This document shows, piece after piece, positions 29,165-37,826 of a stretch of DNA of 44,033 bases. Below the pieces are notes generated by a model that saw only the letters and a program-made list of their open reading frames with translations, did not search any database and was not told the DNA's origin. The translations under genes were made by a program, and so were the position numbers. The stretch is from a virus. The stretch spans positions 1 to 44,033 of the IMG/VR virus record IMGVR_UViG_3300025138_013595; one strand, 5' to 3'. The first letter of the stretch is position 1. Each line of letters begins with the position of its first letter.

Positions 29165-29604
29165 TGAAATCGTTTGAAGAATTTAAACAATACACACAAG
29201 AACAATCTGGGGTACTAGAATTATTCTTCATAGAAGAAGCACCGACAAATGCTGGCGGTGCTTCTATTTCACAGGGCGGAGTTGATACAAACGGTTCGTT
29301 TGATAAGGTTGCTGGGTTAGACAAACCACTCCTAAAAAAGAAGAAGAAAAAAGAACTAGAGAAATATGAGGGTAAATCATTTAGCGTCTCTGCCGAAGAG
29401 TTTGAAAAACTAAAAGCAGGAAAAGTTCGTGGTGCTAGATGGAACAAGTATATCGATGAAACCTCTGAACTGGGGACGGAGATAAAAAGATTTTCTTTAC
29501 GAAACCCATCTAAACCAGTTGTCATTAGAAACGAAGAAACAGGAGAAGTTGTCTTTCTTCGTCGTAGACAAAACGACGGTAGACTTAGACACAATAAGTC
29601 ATGA
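29164..29604 (+). CDS. Capsid-targeting-leader protein, basic
   Basis: 146 residues. The leader MKSFEEFKQYTQEQ continues to VLELFFIEEA, where I-E-E|A at 23-25 matches the prohead-protease site. The body is basic with KPLLKKKKKKELEKYEGKSF, FSVSAEEFEKLKAGKVRGAR and ends RRRQNDGRLRHNKS. Such small basic leader proteins are like T4 internal proteins that are injected with DNA. Function inferred from leader and composition. Confidence 0.75.
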   Translation: MKSFEEFKQYTQEQSGVLELFFIEEAPTNAGGASISQGGVDTNGSFDKVAGLDKPLLKKKKKKELEKYEGKSFSVSAEEFEKLKAGKVRGARWNKYIDETSELGTEIKRFSLRNPSKPVVIRNEETGEVVFLRRRQNDGRLRHNKS

Positions 29605-30053
29605 TCGAAGGATTACTAACAGCAGAATTTTTATCATTAGTTGGCGGTAGCATCACTGGTTTTATCTTTAAGTCTCTTGCAGAAAAAAGACAAAACGAAC
29701 AAGAGCGATTTAATAGATTACTTGATGCAAATAAAGCAAACAATGAATCACATAATCAAGCGATCCAGAGAGTCGGCAGCGATGCAGGTAAAGTGGTCCG
29801 TCGATTCATTGTTCTTTGTATTCTATTCGGAACAATCATTGCACCATTCATTCTTCCATTCTTCTCGGTCCCAACCGTAGTTGAATTGGTAGAAAACAAA
29901 CCACACTTCTTAGATTTCTTTGGGTTGTTTGGTACATACGAGGACACAACATTTGTTCCTGTTGATGGATATCTTTTCACCACAGAGAACAGACAGATTC
30001 TCGTTACCATTGTTGGATTTTACTTTGGATCAGCAGTAGGAAAGACTAGATGA
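29601..30053 (+). CDS. Three-helix membrane protein, holin-like
   Basis: 150 residues with hydrophobic segments at about 7-24 (FLSLVGGSITGFIFKSL), 68-90 (RFIVLCILFGTIIAPFILPF) and 132-147 (VTIVGFYFGSAVG). An amphipathic Lys/Gln/Asn-rich segment (26-60) lies between the first two. This layout resembles the '3TM holin' family (as in gene-transfer-agent holins). A spanin-like gene follows with an ATGA overlap, supporting a lysis role. Not proven. Confidence 0.7.
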   Translation: MIEGLLTAEFLSLVGGSITGFIFKSLAEKRQNEQERFNRLLDANKANNESHNQAIQRVGSDAGKVVRRFIVLCILFGTIIAPFILPFFSVPTVVELVENKPHFLDFFGLFGTYEDTTFVPVDGYLFTTENRQILVTIVGFYFGSAVGKTR

Positions 30054-30292
30054 AAAAGTTTTTAATTATGTTACCGTTTCTTACAAGTTGTAAGGCGACT
30101 GGGAATAAAATCATTACCTCCCAAGGGGCACCTAAAGTTGAATCTGAAACGGTCCCGATCGATAATAATTCTTTACAAATGTCAATATTTGACTCATCAC
30201 ATATTATTTTGTGGATATGTGTTTGTGGTATTGCTGGGTACTTCGTCTGGAAGGAATTTAGATCCTCCGGTCGTCGAGTGCCTTCAAGTTAG
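30050..30292 (+). CDS. Spanin-like small lipoprotein with C-terminal membrane helix
   Basis: 80 residues. Start MKKFLIMLPFLTSCK is a short lipoprotein signal with the lipobox Cys14. A C-terminal hydrophobic helix ILWICVCGIAGYFVW (about 53-67) follows. A lipobox plus inner-membrane helix is the arrangement of unimolecular spanins, which fuse the two membranes in Gram-negative lysis. It is shorter than usual, so this is only a candidate. Its end overlaps the convergent RuvC-like gene by 35 nt. Confidence 0.6.
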   Translation: MKKFLIMLPFLTSCKATGNKIITSQGAPKVESETVPIDNNSLQMSIFDSSHIILWICVCGIAGYFVWKEFRSSGRRVPSS

Positions 30293-30836
30293 AATGCAAT
30301 AAAGAACAAATATAATAAGAATCGGCAATGTCAGTAATGGGGTTGCCGATTGTTGTTCGATCAGGCGTAATTGTATTTTTTAATTTCATGCCAGTATCTT
30401 GATCGAAAGTCTTCACCATCAACTCCTTAGAGGCATTACCTTTGCCTGTGGCGTGCTTCTTCACGGTAGTTGGGGTCAGAACCTCAATTGGTTTTCCTAC
30501 CTGATACAATTTATATTTTAACAATCCACAGTTCTCTGCAATTTGGAAGATTGCCCGACCGGAAGCACCGTATGCATATCCTTCTAGACCAACCTGATCA
30601 CACCCAAGAACCTTATCAACCGCCCAGTCTGAAATGGTTTGATATCTTTCGCACTCATGGTTATAATCATCAAACATTTCACCAAAGATGATTCCCTCAT
30701 ATACCCTTGCATGTTTCTTTACATTTGTAAGAAAGTAAAAAGAACATTTGTGTATACCAAAAACATCCTCGATACTTCCATCGAAGACACATACACACGG
30801 ACCACATAAAGAATAATCAATACCTGCTATTGCCAT
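30258..30836 (-). CDS. RuvC-like Holliday-junction resolvase/nuclease
   Basis: 192 residues. RNase H-like fold signature of RuvC: Asp7 in AIAGIDYSLC, Glu85 in GLEGYAYG and Asp169/Asp172 in ITDIADSYY provide the metal-binding acids. The ATG at 30836 is preferred over 30872 because a TATAAATA late promoter places the transcript start exactly at that ATG, giving a leaderless message. T4 uses gp49 for this task; marine T4-like phages often encode a RuvC-like protein instead. Likely resolves branched DNA during packaging. Confidence 0.82.
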   Translation of the reverse strand: MAIAGIDYSLCGPCVCVFDGSIEDVFGIHKCSFYFLTNVKKHARVYEGIIFGEMFDDYNHECERYQTISDWAVDKVLGCDQVGLEGYAYGASGRAIFQIAENCGLLKYKLYQVGKPIEVLTPTTVKKHATGKGNASKELMVKTFDQDTGMKLKNTITPDRTTIGNPITDIADSYYICSLLHSNLKALDDRRI

Positions 30837-30841
30837 ACTAC

Positions 30842-30849
30842 TATTTATA
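30842..30849 (-). promoter_or_regulatory. T4-type late promoter, leaderless (TATAAATA)
   Basis: Perfect TATAAATA on the minus strand. The distance puts transcription start at the A of the ATG at 30836. It lies between the terminator of the upstream operon and the RuvC-like gene. Confidence 0.75.
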
Positions 30850-30853
30850 TGCG

Positions 30854-30883
30854 AAAAACCCCGGTCTTCCATGACCGGGGTTT
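30854..30883 (-). terminator. Intrinsic terminator of the NrdJ-porin operon
   Basis: 11-bp stem with CCCCGGTC/GACCGGGG around a six-base loop; the minus-strand transcript ends in TTTTT. It may work in both directions. Confidence 0.9.
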
Positions 30884-30909
30884 AAACGCAAAATTATAAA
30901 ATCAGATTA

Positions 30910-31119
30910 TCAGGAACCGACTGCAACGGTCGCAGCATCCCATAGGGACTTGACCGAAGAGGCGACCCAGACCACGCCTGCCCATGAGAATGGGAGGAGG
31001 GCAAGAGTAATCAACATACTGCGGCATACGCCGATCTTACCCAAAGTTCGGGTAACAACATCTTTATCGCAATCACCGGTCACAGGACACGGATTTACAC
31101 ACATTTTCTTAGTAGACAT
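30910..31119 (-). CDS. Small membrane protein
   Basis: 69 residues. Cys-containing polar N-terminus (KKMCVNPCPVTGDCDK), then hydrophobic MLITLALLPFSWAGVVWVAS (about 35-54) and an amphipathic tail ending VGS. AAAGGAGA ribosome site before the ATG. Last gene of the minus operon, directly after the porin. Function unknown. Confidence 0.7.
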   Translation of the reverse strand: MSTKKMCVNPCPVTGDCDKDVVTRTLGKIGVCRSMLITLALLPFSWAGVVWVASSVKSLWDAATVAVGS

Positions 31120-31137
31120 AATATTTCTCCTTTATGT

Positions 31138-32181
31138 TCAGAAACTAATTGTGATGAAACTACGCACCACATATTCACCTTGACCAGCACCAGCATTCCA
31201 ACCGGTATTATCGGTATCGAATCCAGCAGCGATGTCGTCGAAAGCGTAACCAACAGAGTTGGTCCACTTGACACCTCTAGTCAAATCATAATTAAGACCG
31301 ATGGTTCCCACGTTGAGTTTACCACCAGCGAAACCTCCAAGGTTTCCGTACTCATACTGACCAAACAGTTGTGATTGATCACTGAGATTGAATGAGGCAG
31401 TTGTAACTAGCGAGTAGTTTTCCCAACCATCCATTCTATCATCCGAGATCCATGCTGCGTTGAGTGAAAACTCATCGAGCGTGACTGTAGTATCAAGAGT
31501 ATAACTCATGTATTGTGCTGGACCTTCGATGTAAGCGTAACCGCCACCAACAGAAAATCCTTCACAAACATCATAACCTGCATGGAAACCAGCGGCATAG
31601 TCGCCGTTGGAAACACCAGTTAGGTTATCAAAACCGTTGTTGTAAAACGCACTGAATTCGACCTCTCCGAACGAACGGGAAAGTTCGATACCCTGACCAT
31701 ATCCCTGCCCAAAAGTTTGAGCAGTGATGCTATAGGTCTGCGTAGTAAGGTCGGCAGGGTTTGCAACAAATCCACTGTAGAAAGTAGAAACAAACTGACC
31801 AACACGAACATCAGCGAAATCAAAACCACGGTAATCAACGAATGCTTCTAGAAGTTCAAATTCACTTCCGGGAGTCCATTCGCCATTTAGACGGAAAGAA
31901 GCGTCCTTGCCAAGACGACCCTTGAGTCCTAGTCTTGCACGATACACATCAAATCCGTAAAGAGCATCGGCACCACCGCCGTTGCTATACGACCAACCAG
32001 TTTGAAGTAGACCATCGACAGTAATTGCCATGAGTCCATCTCCACGAAGCGACTTACGAGTCTTAGCGTCTTCTTGGACACTATTCATAATAAGTTCATA
32101 CGCTTCAGGTGTTGGTTCATTTGCTACGGCAACTCCGCCGAAAACAAATGGTAATAGGATAGCACTAATAATTTTATTCAT
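31138..32181 (-). CDS. Outer-membrane porin (OprO/OprP-like)
   Basis: 347 residues. Signal peptide MNKIISAILLPFVFGGVAVA ends at AVA|N. The mature part alternates polar and hydrophobic residues over the whole length with Gly/Tyr/Phe-rich strands (RLNGEWTPGSEFELLEAFV, VRVGQFVSTFYSG) and ends in SFITISF, with a terminal Phe as recognised by the BAM complex. VDYRGFDFADVRVGQ resembles phosphate-selective porins O/P. Phage-coded porins are rare; they can alter uptake or replace a receptor to block other phages. Good ribosome site AAGGAG. It follows the NrdJ gene by 21 nt. Confidence 0.88.
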   Translation of the reverse strand: MNKIISAILLPFVFGGVAVANEPTPEAYELIMNSVQEDAKTRKSLRGDGLMAITVDGLLQTGWSYSNGGGADALYGFDVYRARLGLKGRLGKDASFRLNGEWTPGSEFELLEAFVDYRGFDFADVRVGQFVSTFYSGFVANPADLTTQTYSITAQTFGQGYGQGIELSRSFGEVEFSAFYNNGFDNLTGVSNGDYAAGFHAGYDVCEGFSVGGGYAYIEGPAQYMSYTLDTTVTLDEFSLNAAWISDDRMDGWENYSLVTTASFNLSDQSQLFGQYEYGNLGGFAGGKLNVGTIGLNYDLTRGVKWTNSVGYAFDDIAAGFDTDNTGWNAGAGQGEYVVRSFITISF

Positions 32182-32202
32182 CTTTATTCTCCTTAAGATG
32201 GG

Positions 32203-34146
32203 TCAGGTAAGATCTACTACTTCACACGAATCGCCACTACATGCGTATGTCTGGGATCCAGAAGTATTGTCTTCCTTCTCATAGTTTGCTAACTCTTCCC
32301 AGTTTACGCTCTGGGGTAACTTTTCTAGTTCTCTCATGTATGTCTCTTCATCGATTTCTTGATACGGTGCCTGCTTATAGACATGATCAGAAAACGGAAG
32401 GAACGAGATACCAGAAATTTCTTCAAGGTGCTTCCAAACCCACGCACCAACTTCCAACCACTCATGTTCTTTCACTGAGATGGTGACAGATGGTTTGTGT
32501 TCGCACCAATGTCGCTGGTAGACCAACCACACTTCAAGTTGCTCGATTGCAGTCATATCACTTCGGGTGACACATCCAGCAGGAGACTTGGTTGGGAAGG
32601 AAAACACAGTTACATTATCGGGTTTCATTACATCCGGTTCATTATAAAATCCCTTGTCTTTCATGAAAGAACATAGAGGATCCTTGTTGTCTGCACGAAC
32701 TGTGCGGATGTAATAATTACTATGACGAGCATGAATACCAGATGCAGCATCAACCAATTGGGATACGGTTCCAGAAGGTTTCACGCAAGTCGTTGCAGCA
32801 GATTGAGGAATACCAATCTTCTTTGCAAATTCTTTATTGGTATCAACAGATACTTGTCGCATTTCGTTCAGTCTAAATTCTAGATTGTGGAGGGAACGAG
32901 TTGTTTCTGAGTCCATGATACCAGTCAAAGATACGCCAAGAAGTCTTTCTTCTTCACAGTTCTTCTTCCATACAGAAGAAAGATAACGGAAGTCTGTAAG
33001 GGTAGACTGCCATGTACCAAGAATAGTTGCGAGTCTAATCTTTCTCTTGAGAGACTCAACAGTATCATCTTCGCGGACAACGATCTCTGTTAGATTACAA
33101 AATTCTGCATCACGGAGAAGAATTTCAGAGCAAGGGTTAGTTCCAAAACGATGATCAGGATCTCGATGGACATGTCCTTCTCCTCGGTCTGCTGCTACCT
33201 TCTTACATTGGTTCTTTGCACTTGAACGATTAAAGATACCACGCTCGCCGCTCTTTGATTCATATAGAGATATCCATTCTTTCATGAACGTGCCGATCTC
33301 CGTGGGACCACCATTATACACCGCAGAGTTATTTGCTAATGCACGTTGTGGTTCTGTCATCCACCACTGACCACTCTTAGCATCACGCATACGATCATCC
33401 ATTAGTGATGACAATGAGATAAGAGCAGAACGGCGGACTCCGCCAACGACGACGATTTCTGCAATCTTGCAAACAATATCATGACATTCGATGGTCGTGA
33501 GTCGCCGTCCTGCTGCTTTCTTAAAAGTATTTACTGTGAACTCGAAAAGATCGAGGAGTGGTGCCGGTCCAGAAGCACGACCACCAAAGGTCTTTAGTCT
33601 TGCTCCAGCAGCACGAACTTTGCTCACATCCCACTTAGGAACTTGACCATTCACAAGAAGTGAAACCAATTCTTTGTAGGACTTAGACCAACCAACCTTA
33701 GAATCCGCAACTACGATAGTAGTATCTGTATCATGAAACTCTTCTGCAATGATGGGGAGTTGATCAACTTCTGCACGTTCTACCGAGAAACCGACACCGG
33801 TTCCACACATGAGAACGTATAGAATTTCATCAAACGCACGAAGTCTATTGACGGCAACATATGAGCAATTATATCCTGCAACATGATCTCTCTTGAGTGC
33901 TTCTCCTGCGGTCATCAATGCTCGCATGGATGGCATGATCTCTAGATTGAGAACTGCATCTTCTAATTCTTTTCTTTGCTTGACAGAAACTTTGTAATCA
34001 TGCTTAGTGGATAGATGATCCACGAAGAAATCAAAGTAACGGTTTACGGTTTCGTCCCATGTCTCTCTGCGATTCGCTTCTGGTAACCAGCGTGAGTAGC
34101 GGGACAAGTGAATAAAGTCTTGATATAGTGTTGGTAGTTTTTTCAT
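32203..34146 (-). CDS. nrdJ: Adenosylcobalamin-dependent ribonucleotide reductase (class II)
   Basis: 647 residues. Matches the monomeric class II type: C94 and C350 form the reductant pair, C339 in TNPCSEI is the thiyl site with Glu341, and the spacing C339-C350 equals that of the Lactobacillus enzyme. CGTGVGFSVERA and GGVRRSALISL are conserved blocks. The C-terminus has YACSGDSC, a CxxxxC-type redox tail. It converts ribonucleotides to deoxyribonucleotides with vitamin B12 as radical source, under aerobic or anaerobic conditions. It is part of the nucleotide supply with ThyX immediately upstream. Confidence 0.95.
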   Translation of the reverse strand: MKKLPTLYQDFIHLSRYSRWLPEANRRETWDETVNRYFDFFVDHLSTKHDYKVSVKQRKELEDAVLNLEIMPSMRALMTAGEALKRDHVAGYNCSYVAVNRLRAFDEILYVLMCGTGVGFSVERAEVDQLPIIAEEFHDTDTTIVVADSKVGWSKSYKELVSLLVNGQVPKWDVSKVRAAGARLKTFGGRASGPAPLLDLFEFTVNTFKKAAGRRLTTIECHDIVCKIAEIVVVGGVRRSALISLSSLMDDRMRDAKSGQWWMTEPQRALANNSAVYNGGPTEIGTFMKEWISLYESKSGERGIFNRSSAKNQCKKVAADRGEGHVHRDPDHRFGTNPCSEILLRDAEFCNLTEIVVREDDTVESLKRKIRLATILGTWQSTLTDFRYLSSVWKKNCEEERLLGVSLTGIMDSETTRSLHNLEFRLNEMRQVSVDTNKEFAKKIGIPQSAATTCVKPSGTVSQLVDAASGIHARHSNYYIRTVRADNKDPLCSFMKDKGFYNEPDVMKPDNVTVFSFPTKSPAGCVTRSDMTAIEQLEVWLVYQRHWCEHKPSVTISVKEHEWLEVGAWVWKHLEEISGISFLPFSDHVYKQAPYQEIDEETYMRELEKLPQSVNWEELANYEKEDNTSGSQTYACSGDSCEVVDLT

Positions 34147-34168
34147 AACAAATTTCCTTTGGGATACT

Positions 34169-34885
34169 TTATGTAGTCAATTCTTTCCATGAGAATTTGA
34201 AGAGAGGGGAGATAAGTTTTGCAATTGCTTCTGCATACTCTCGTATTTCCCACTGGGCATGTTCGTCAATCCGTTGCTTGTAGAATCTTGCATACGCAGC
34301 AAGAGATCCCGTCCAGTACCATTCCGTGTACATTCCCTGTGGGAGAACAAATCTTGCTTGCTCTGGTGCTACGCCATTTCGGAGTAACTCATTGTAGTTA
34401 TACAAACACAAGCGAAGAGCATTAGTATAACCGAGATCGGTGTCCTTGTCAACACTAATAAAGTCATCACTTCCCTGTTTTGCACCATTTGTTGGTTTTC
34501 CTCTCCACTCTGGTTCATAGAACTCTGGTTCAAATGAAACATATCTTCTAGAGATTTCATTTTCCACAAATCCTTGCTTGTGCTTGAAACATTGTGTCCG
34601 AATAGAGATAGGTGCCTTTATTCGTAGAGTGATCTGTGGATGTGCGAAAGGGGTCCAGTGTTGGTGTTTTGCAAGATATCGAATAAGTTTTTCATCTTTC
34701 GGACACAAGCATTGTACATCTTCTTTGTAATACTGTGATCCAGATTTGGTGAGGCGAGTGACTGCTTCTTGATCTTCGCACCATTCACTTTCACTATTAA
34801 ACGAAACTCTTGCAGCGTTACAGACGGTTAAATCACTTCCCATATGATCAATTAATGTAACGCTTCCTTTGTCTAAAACTCTCAT
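34169..34885 (-). CDS. thyX: FAD-dependent thymidylate synthase ThyX
   Basis: 238 residues. ThyX signature region HQHWTPFAHPQITLRIKAP followed by CFKHKQGFVENEISRRY with Ser112; the usual RHR is KHK here (101-103). PEQARFVLPQGMYTEWYWT fits the substrate and FAD contacts. It methylates dUMP to dTMP with folate and FAD, supplying thymine when the host pool is low. Overlaps the primase gene by 4 nt. Confidence 0.92.
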   Translation of the reverse strand: MRVLDKGSVTLIDHMGSDLTVCNAARVSFNSESEWCEDQEAVTRLTKSGSQYYKEDVQCLCPKDEKLIRYLAKHQHWTPFAHPQITLRIKAPISIRTQCFKHKQGFVENEISRRYVSFEPEFYEPEWRGKPTNGAKQGSDDFISVDKDTDLGYTNALRLCLYNYNELLRNGVAPEQARFVLPQGMYTEWYWTGSLAAYARFYKQRIDEHAQWEIREYAEAIAKLISPLFKFSWKELTT

Positions 34886-35970
34886 AGTCTACTCCACTCG
34901 TTTAATCGATGCTTGGCGACCAGTCCGCTACAAGTATTCTCATCGATGATCTTTTTGATTTCTCTTTTTCTGTACCCTGCCATCACCATGTCATTTGGAT
35001 CTTTATGTTCCATATCACTTGGCCAAATACACACATTCTTTCCTTTGTTGATCAATTTCAAATTCAGATCATGTATCTGTTTGTTTCGTGGTTCGTTGTC
35101 TAGAACATATACTCCTTCACTACCGGATAGGTGTGGTGGAATGTTATCAATTCCAGAGGCACCAACCATTGCAATGCAGTTTTTGATAAACAAACTATCG
35201 ATCGGTCCTTCTACAATGTAAACCTTTTTCTTAGGATTTATCCTCCACTGACCAAACCACAGTTTATCAGGAGCATCACTTGACTTGATTGTGATATATC
35301 TTAGAAGTTCTCTTGTCTTTCGTGTTTGTCTATTGTCATCGACATTGCCATGTACGGACTGCATTGCTAACGCTCTGCCCTGTGCTGCGACCATATTGCC
35401 TTCTCTGTCAAAGAAGGGCAATACAATTCGATCTTCTCCACCACCGTAAAGATTTGCTTGTCCTGTCAACAACTTGGTAAAGAGACCAAAATTTCTACAA
35501 TAGTAAAGTAGATCATACTTTTCCTTTGGAATCAAACGATTCTTAACCCACTGTTTTGCGGGATGAGTATCCTCCAATGTGGAAATTGGAGTCAACCATT
35601 TATTGTCAACAACTTCTTTATACTTCTTTCTGAACATCTCTTCAACACCTGTTGCTTTAATTTTGACCGGTCGAGGTCGCGGTTTTCTTTCTGTATTTTC
35701 TCTATATCTCTCTAACTGATATTCAGTCTTGAGTGCTGGGGCATGTTGTTCTAAAAAAGAATAAAGTGAAAGGGAAGCAGCACAGTTGTGACACTTGTAA
35801 TAGTACGACCCTTCTTTTTCATAGAAGAATCCCCTACACTTGTTCTTGTTCTTCTGTGAGTCTCCACATAGTGGACACCGGCAGTTTGCAAGGTTATCTT
35901 TTTTCCAAGAGAACCTGTCGAGTGAACTTGAAACGAACTCGACAAATTTCTTATCAACGTAAACAGTCAT
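34882..35970 (-). CDS. 61: DNA primase, T4 gp61-like
   Basis: 362 residues. N-terminal zinc finger with CPLCGD (C32, C35) and CHNC (C60, C63), then a TOPRIM domain with VYIVEGPIDSLF (E254, D258) and VLDNEP (D291). The DnaG-like core makes RNA primers for lagging-strand synthesis. It is next to the gp41-like helicase gene, as in T4, and probably acts with it in the primosome. Confidence 0.9.
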   Translation of the reverse strand: MTVYVDKKFVEFVSSSLDRFSWKKDNLANCRCPLCGDSQKNKNKCRGFFYEKEGSYYYKCHNCAASLSLYSFLEQHAPALKTEYQLERYRENTERKPRPRPVKIKATGVEEMFRKKYKEVVDNKWLTPISTLEDTHPAKQWVKNRLIPKEKYDLLYYCRNFGLFTKLLTGQANLYGGGEDRIVLPFFDREGNMVAAQGRALAMQSVHGNVDDNRQTRKTRELLRYITIKSSDAPDKLWFGQWRINPKKKVYIVEGPIDSLFIKNCIAMVGASGIDNIPPHLSGSEGVYVLDNEPRNKQIHDLNLKLINKGKNVCIWPSDMEHKDPNDMVMAGYRKREIKKIIDENTCSGLVAKHRLNEWSRL

Positions 35971-36149
35971 CTGCTATTTCTATTATTACGGTTTTTCTTG
36001 TTTAGTTCACGGAACTTTCGGTTCCAATGATCACGCTTCGTGTTTTCATACCACAGACGGTATTCTTCTTGCCAATCACGACTCATTCGTTCTGGTTTCC
36101 TCTTGGGAAACTCTCGCTTCGGATACGGTTTCTTGTAATTATTATTCAT
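35967..36149 (-). CDS. Small basic protein, paralogue of the 22352-22480 gene
   Basis: 60 residues. PKREFPKRKPERMSRDWQEE, then EYRLWYENTKRDHWNRKFRE. The core closely parallels the protein at 22352-22480. Placed between primase and helicase genes with ATGA overlaps on both sides, so co-translated with the primosome genes. A primosome accessory or nucleic-acid binder is possible; unknown. Confidence 0.72.
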   Translation of the reverse strand: MNNNYKKPYPKREFPKRKPERMSRDWQEEYRLWYENTKRDHWNRKFRELNKKNRNNRNSR

Positions 36150-37564
36150 AGTACCTTTAATTGCCTTATTTTGTCTGAGTTAGACTTAAACTTTTCATCG
36201 AAATTTCTACCGTCGAATCCAACACCAGCGGTCATATCTGTTTCGCCTTGGTTGCTTCCTTGTAGATTTACTTCTGAATTATCAACATCAAAAAGTTTCA
36301 TCTTTCCTCTGTTGATTCCCACTACGAACTTCTTGTTTGCGAAGACATCATTATAACGATTCTTCAGTTGCTTTACAAGCAGTTGTCCTTGTTCTTCTAG
36401 TTCTTCTGTAGTAATTAATGCAAACATAAAGTCGGCAGTTGCAGGAAGACCGAAAGACTCAGATGTGTCTTCGAGACCAACATCGCTACTAGAAAAACCA
36501 GATCGGTTTGTTTGTGTTGCAGAAAAGATAGGGACATTCTGTTCTACTGCGAGTCCACGCAACTCTTCTGCGATTGCCTTAATTACTGTGTAAGAATTTA
36601 CATTACTTCCTGCCTTGTATCGACTGGACGCACAGATATTTAGGTAGTCAATGAAGATAACATCTGGAACAAAGTTCTTTTTCAGTTTTAATTCTTCAAG
36701 AAGAATACGGAAGTGTTGAACATTTGCAGTTGCTGTTGGGTACTCTTTCACAATCAGTTTGGATTGGATATTTTCTGTTACGCGACCGATCTTCTTTTCA
36801 TACGATCCTTTAGGAAGAATCTTCAATTCATCAAGAGTGATGTCCATAAGATTAGCATCGATACGTTCCGCAATTCTCTCTTCTGCCATTTCACATGTGA
36901 TGTATAGAACATTTTTGTTTGCGGCATAGCAAGCGGCAGCATGGTGACACATGTATAGTGACTTACCCACACCAGTACCAGCAAGAATGATATTCAATGT
37001 TTTGTTTGGAACACCACCATTGGTGATCAAGTTGAAGAACTCAAGATCGAAAGGCATTTTTGATTCTACTCTGTGATAAAAATCAAAACGCTCATCTGCA
37101 TCACCTTCATAATCGTGACCGATATGTTCATCGAACGAAACAGCAAGTGCGTCTGATAGAATTTCTGGTAGACAGTTCTTTGTCTTCGTCTTGGACTTAC
37201 CATCAATGATTTCAATTGATTCTAAGATTGCATTGTAGATCGCTCGATCCTTGCAGAAATCTTCTGTCTTGTCGAGCAACCATTCTGGATCAACTGCTTC
37301 TTTATCTTCTCCTAGATCCTCGATTAAGGCAACACAATTCTTATAATCCTGTTCGCTAAGATTTGACTTCTCGTCAATACCAATCATTAGAATATCGGAT
37401 GTTGGGAGTGCATTGTACTTCGAGATATGTTCACGAATCATATCAAATACAGTCTTGTCAGTTCTAGTCTTGAAATAATCGTCTTTCAAGAAAGGAATTA
37501 CTCTGCGTGAAAAATCTTCATCACGCATGAGGTTTCTGAGAATAATCTTTTCAGTCGTTTGCAT
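36146..37564 (-). CDS. 41: Replicative DNA helicase, T4 gp41-like
   Basis: 472 residues. RecA-type core with Walker A AGTGVGKS (195-202) and Walker B DVIFIDYLNI (301-310), with CEMAEERIAERIDANLMD (224-241) in the DnaB family H2-H3 region. N-terminal helical domain (1-180) corresponds to the primase-interaction region. It unwinds DNA ahead of the leading-strand polymerase and partners with the gp61-like primase next to it. Confidence 0.95.
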   Translation of the reverse strand: MQTTEKIILRNLMRDEDFSRRVIPFLKDDYFKTRTDKTVFDMIREHISKYNALPTSDILMIGIDEKSNLSEQDYKNCVALIEDLGEDKEAVDPEWLLDKTEDFCKDRAIYNAILESIEIIDGKSKTKTKNCLPEILSDALAVSFDEHIGHDYEGDADERFDFYHRVESKMPFDLEFFNLITNGGVPNKTLNIILAGTGVGKSLYMCHHAAACYAANKNVLYITCEMAEERIAERIDANLMDITLDELKILPKGSYEKKIGRVTENIQSKLIVKEYPTATANVQHFRILLEELKLKKNFVPDVIFIDYLNICASSRYKAGSNVNSYTVIKAIAEELRGLAVEQNVPIFSATQTNRSGFSSSDVGLEDTSESFGLPATADFMFALITTEELEEQGQLLVKQLKNRYNDVFANKKFVVGINRGKMKLFDVDNSEVNLQGSNQGETDMTAGVGFDGRNFDEKFKSNSDKIRQLKVL

Positions 37565-37826
37565 CGGTAAGGAACTCCGCTTCGTCCAATTGGTTTTCGA
37601 GTATGTCTACTAGTATATCACCAAGTACCTCTTCAAGTCCAGAAGAATCTTCGGGAAGTTCACCTTTAATAAGATCGTAATCAAATGCTAATCGAGCATG
37701 GTCATCTACTTCGTGGATACCAACCTTGCCAAACTTAACAATAATTCCTTCATATTCAGAATCAAGAAGTTGAACAGCAGTTGCACCAGTATCTCGACCC
37801 TCAACTATCTGGTAGTTCGGTTTCAT
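37551..37826 (-). CDS. Hypothetical protein between uvsX and the helicase
   Basis: 91 residues from the ATG at 37826 (AGAGGAAACAG before it), overlapping the end of uvsX by 26 nt. [20 protein letters not shown], then [20 protein letters not shown], then an acidic tail. Gene position next to uvsX is typical for T4-like marine phages. Unknown function. Confidence 0.7.
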   Translation of the reverse strand: MKPNYQIVEGRDTGATAVQLLDSEYEGIIVKFGKVGIHEVDDHARLAFDYDLIKGELPEDSSGLEEVLGDILVDILENQLDEAEFLTDAND

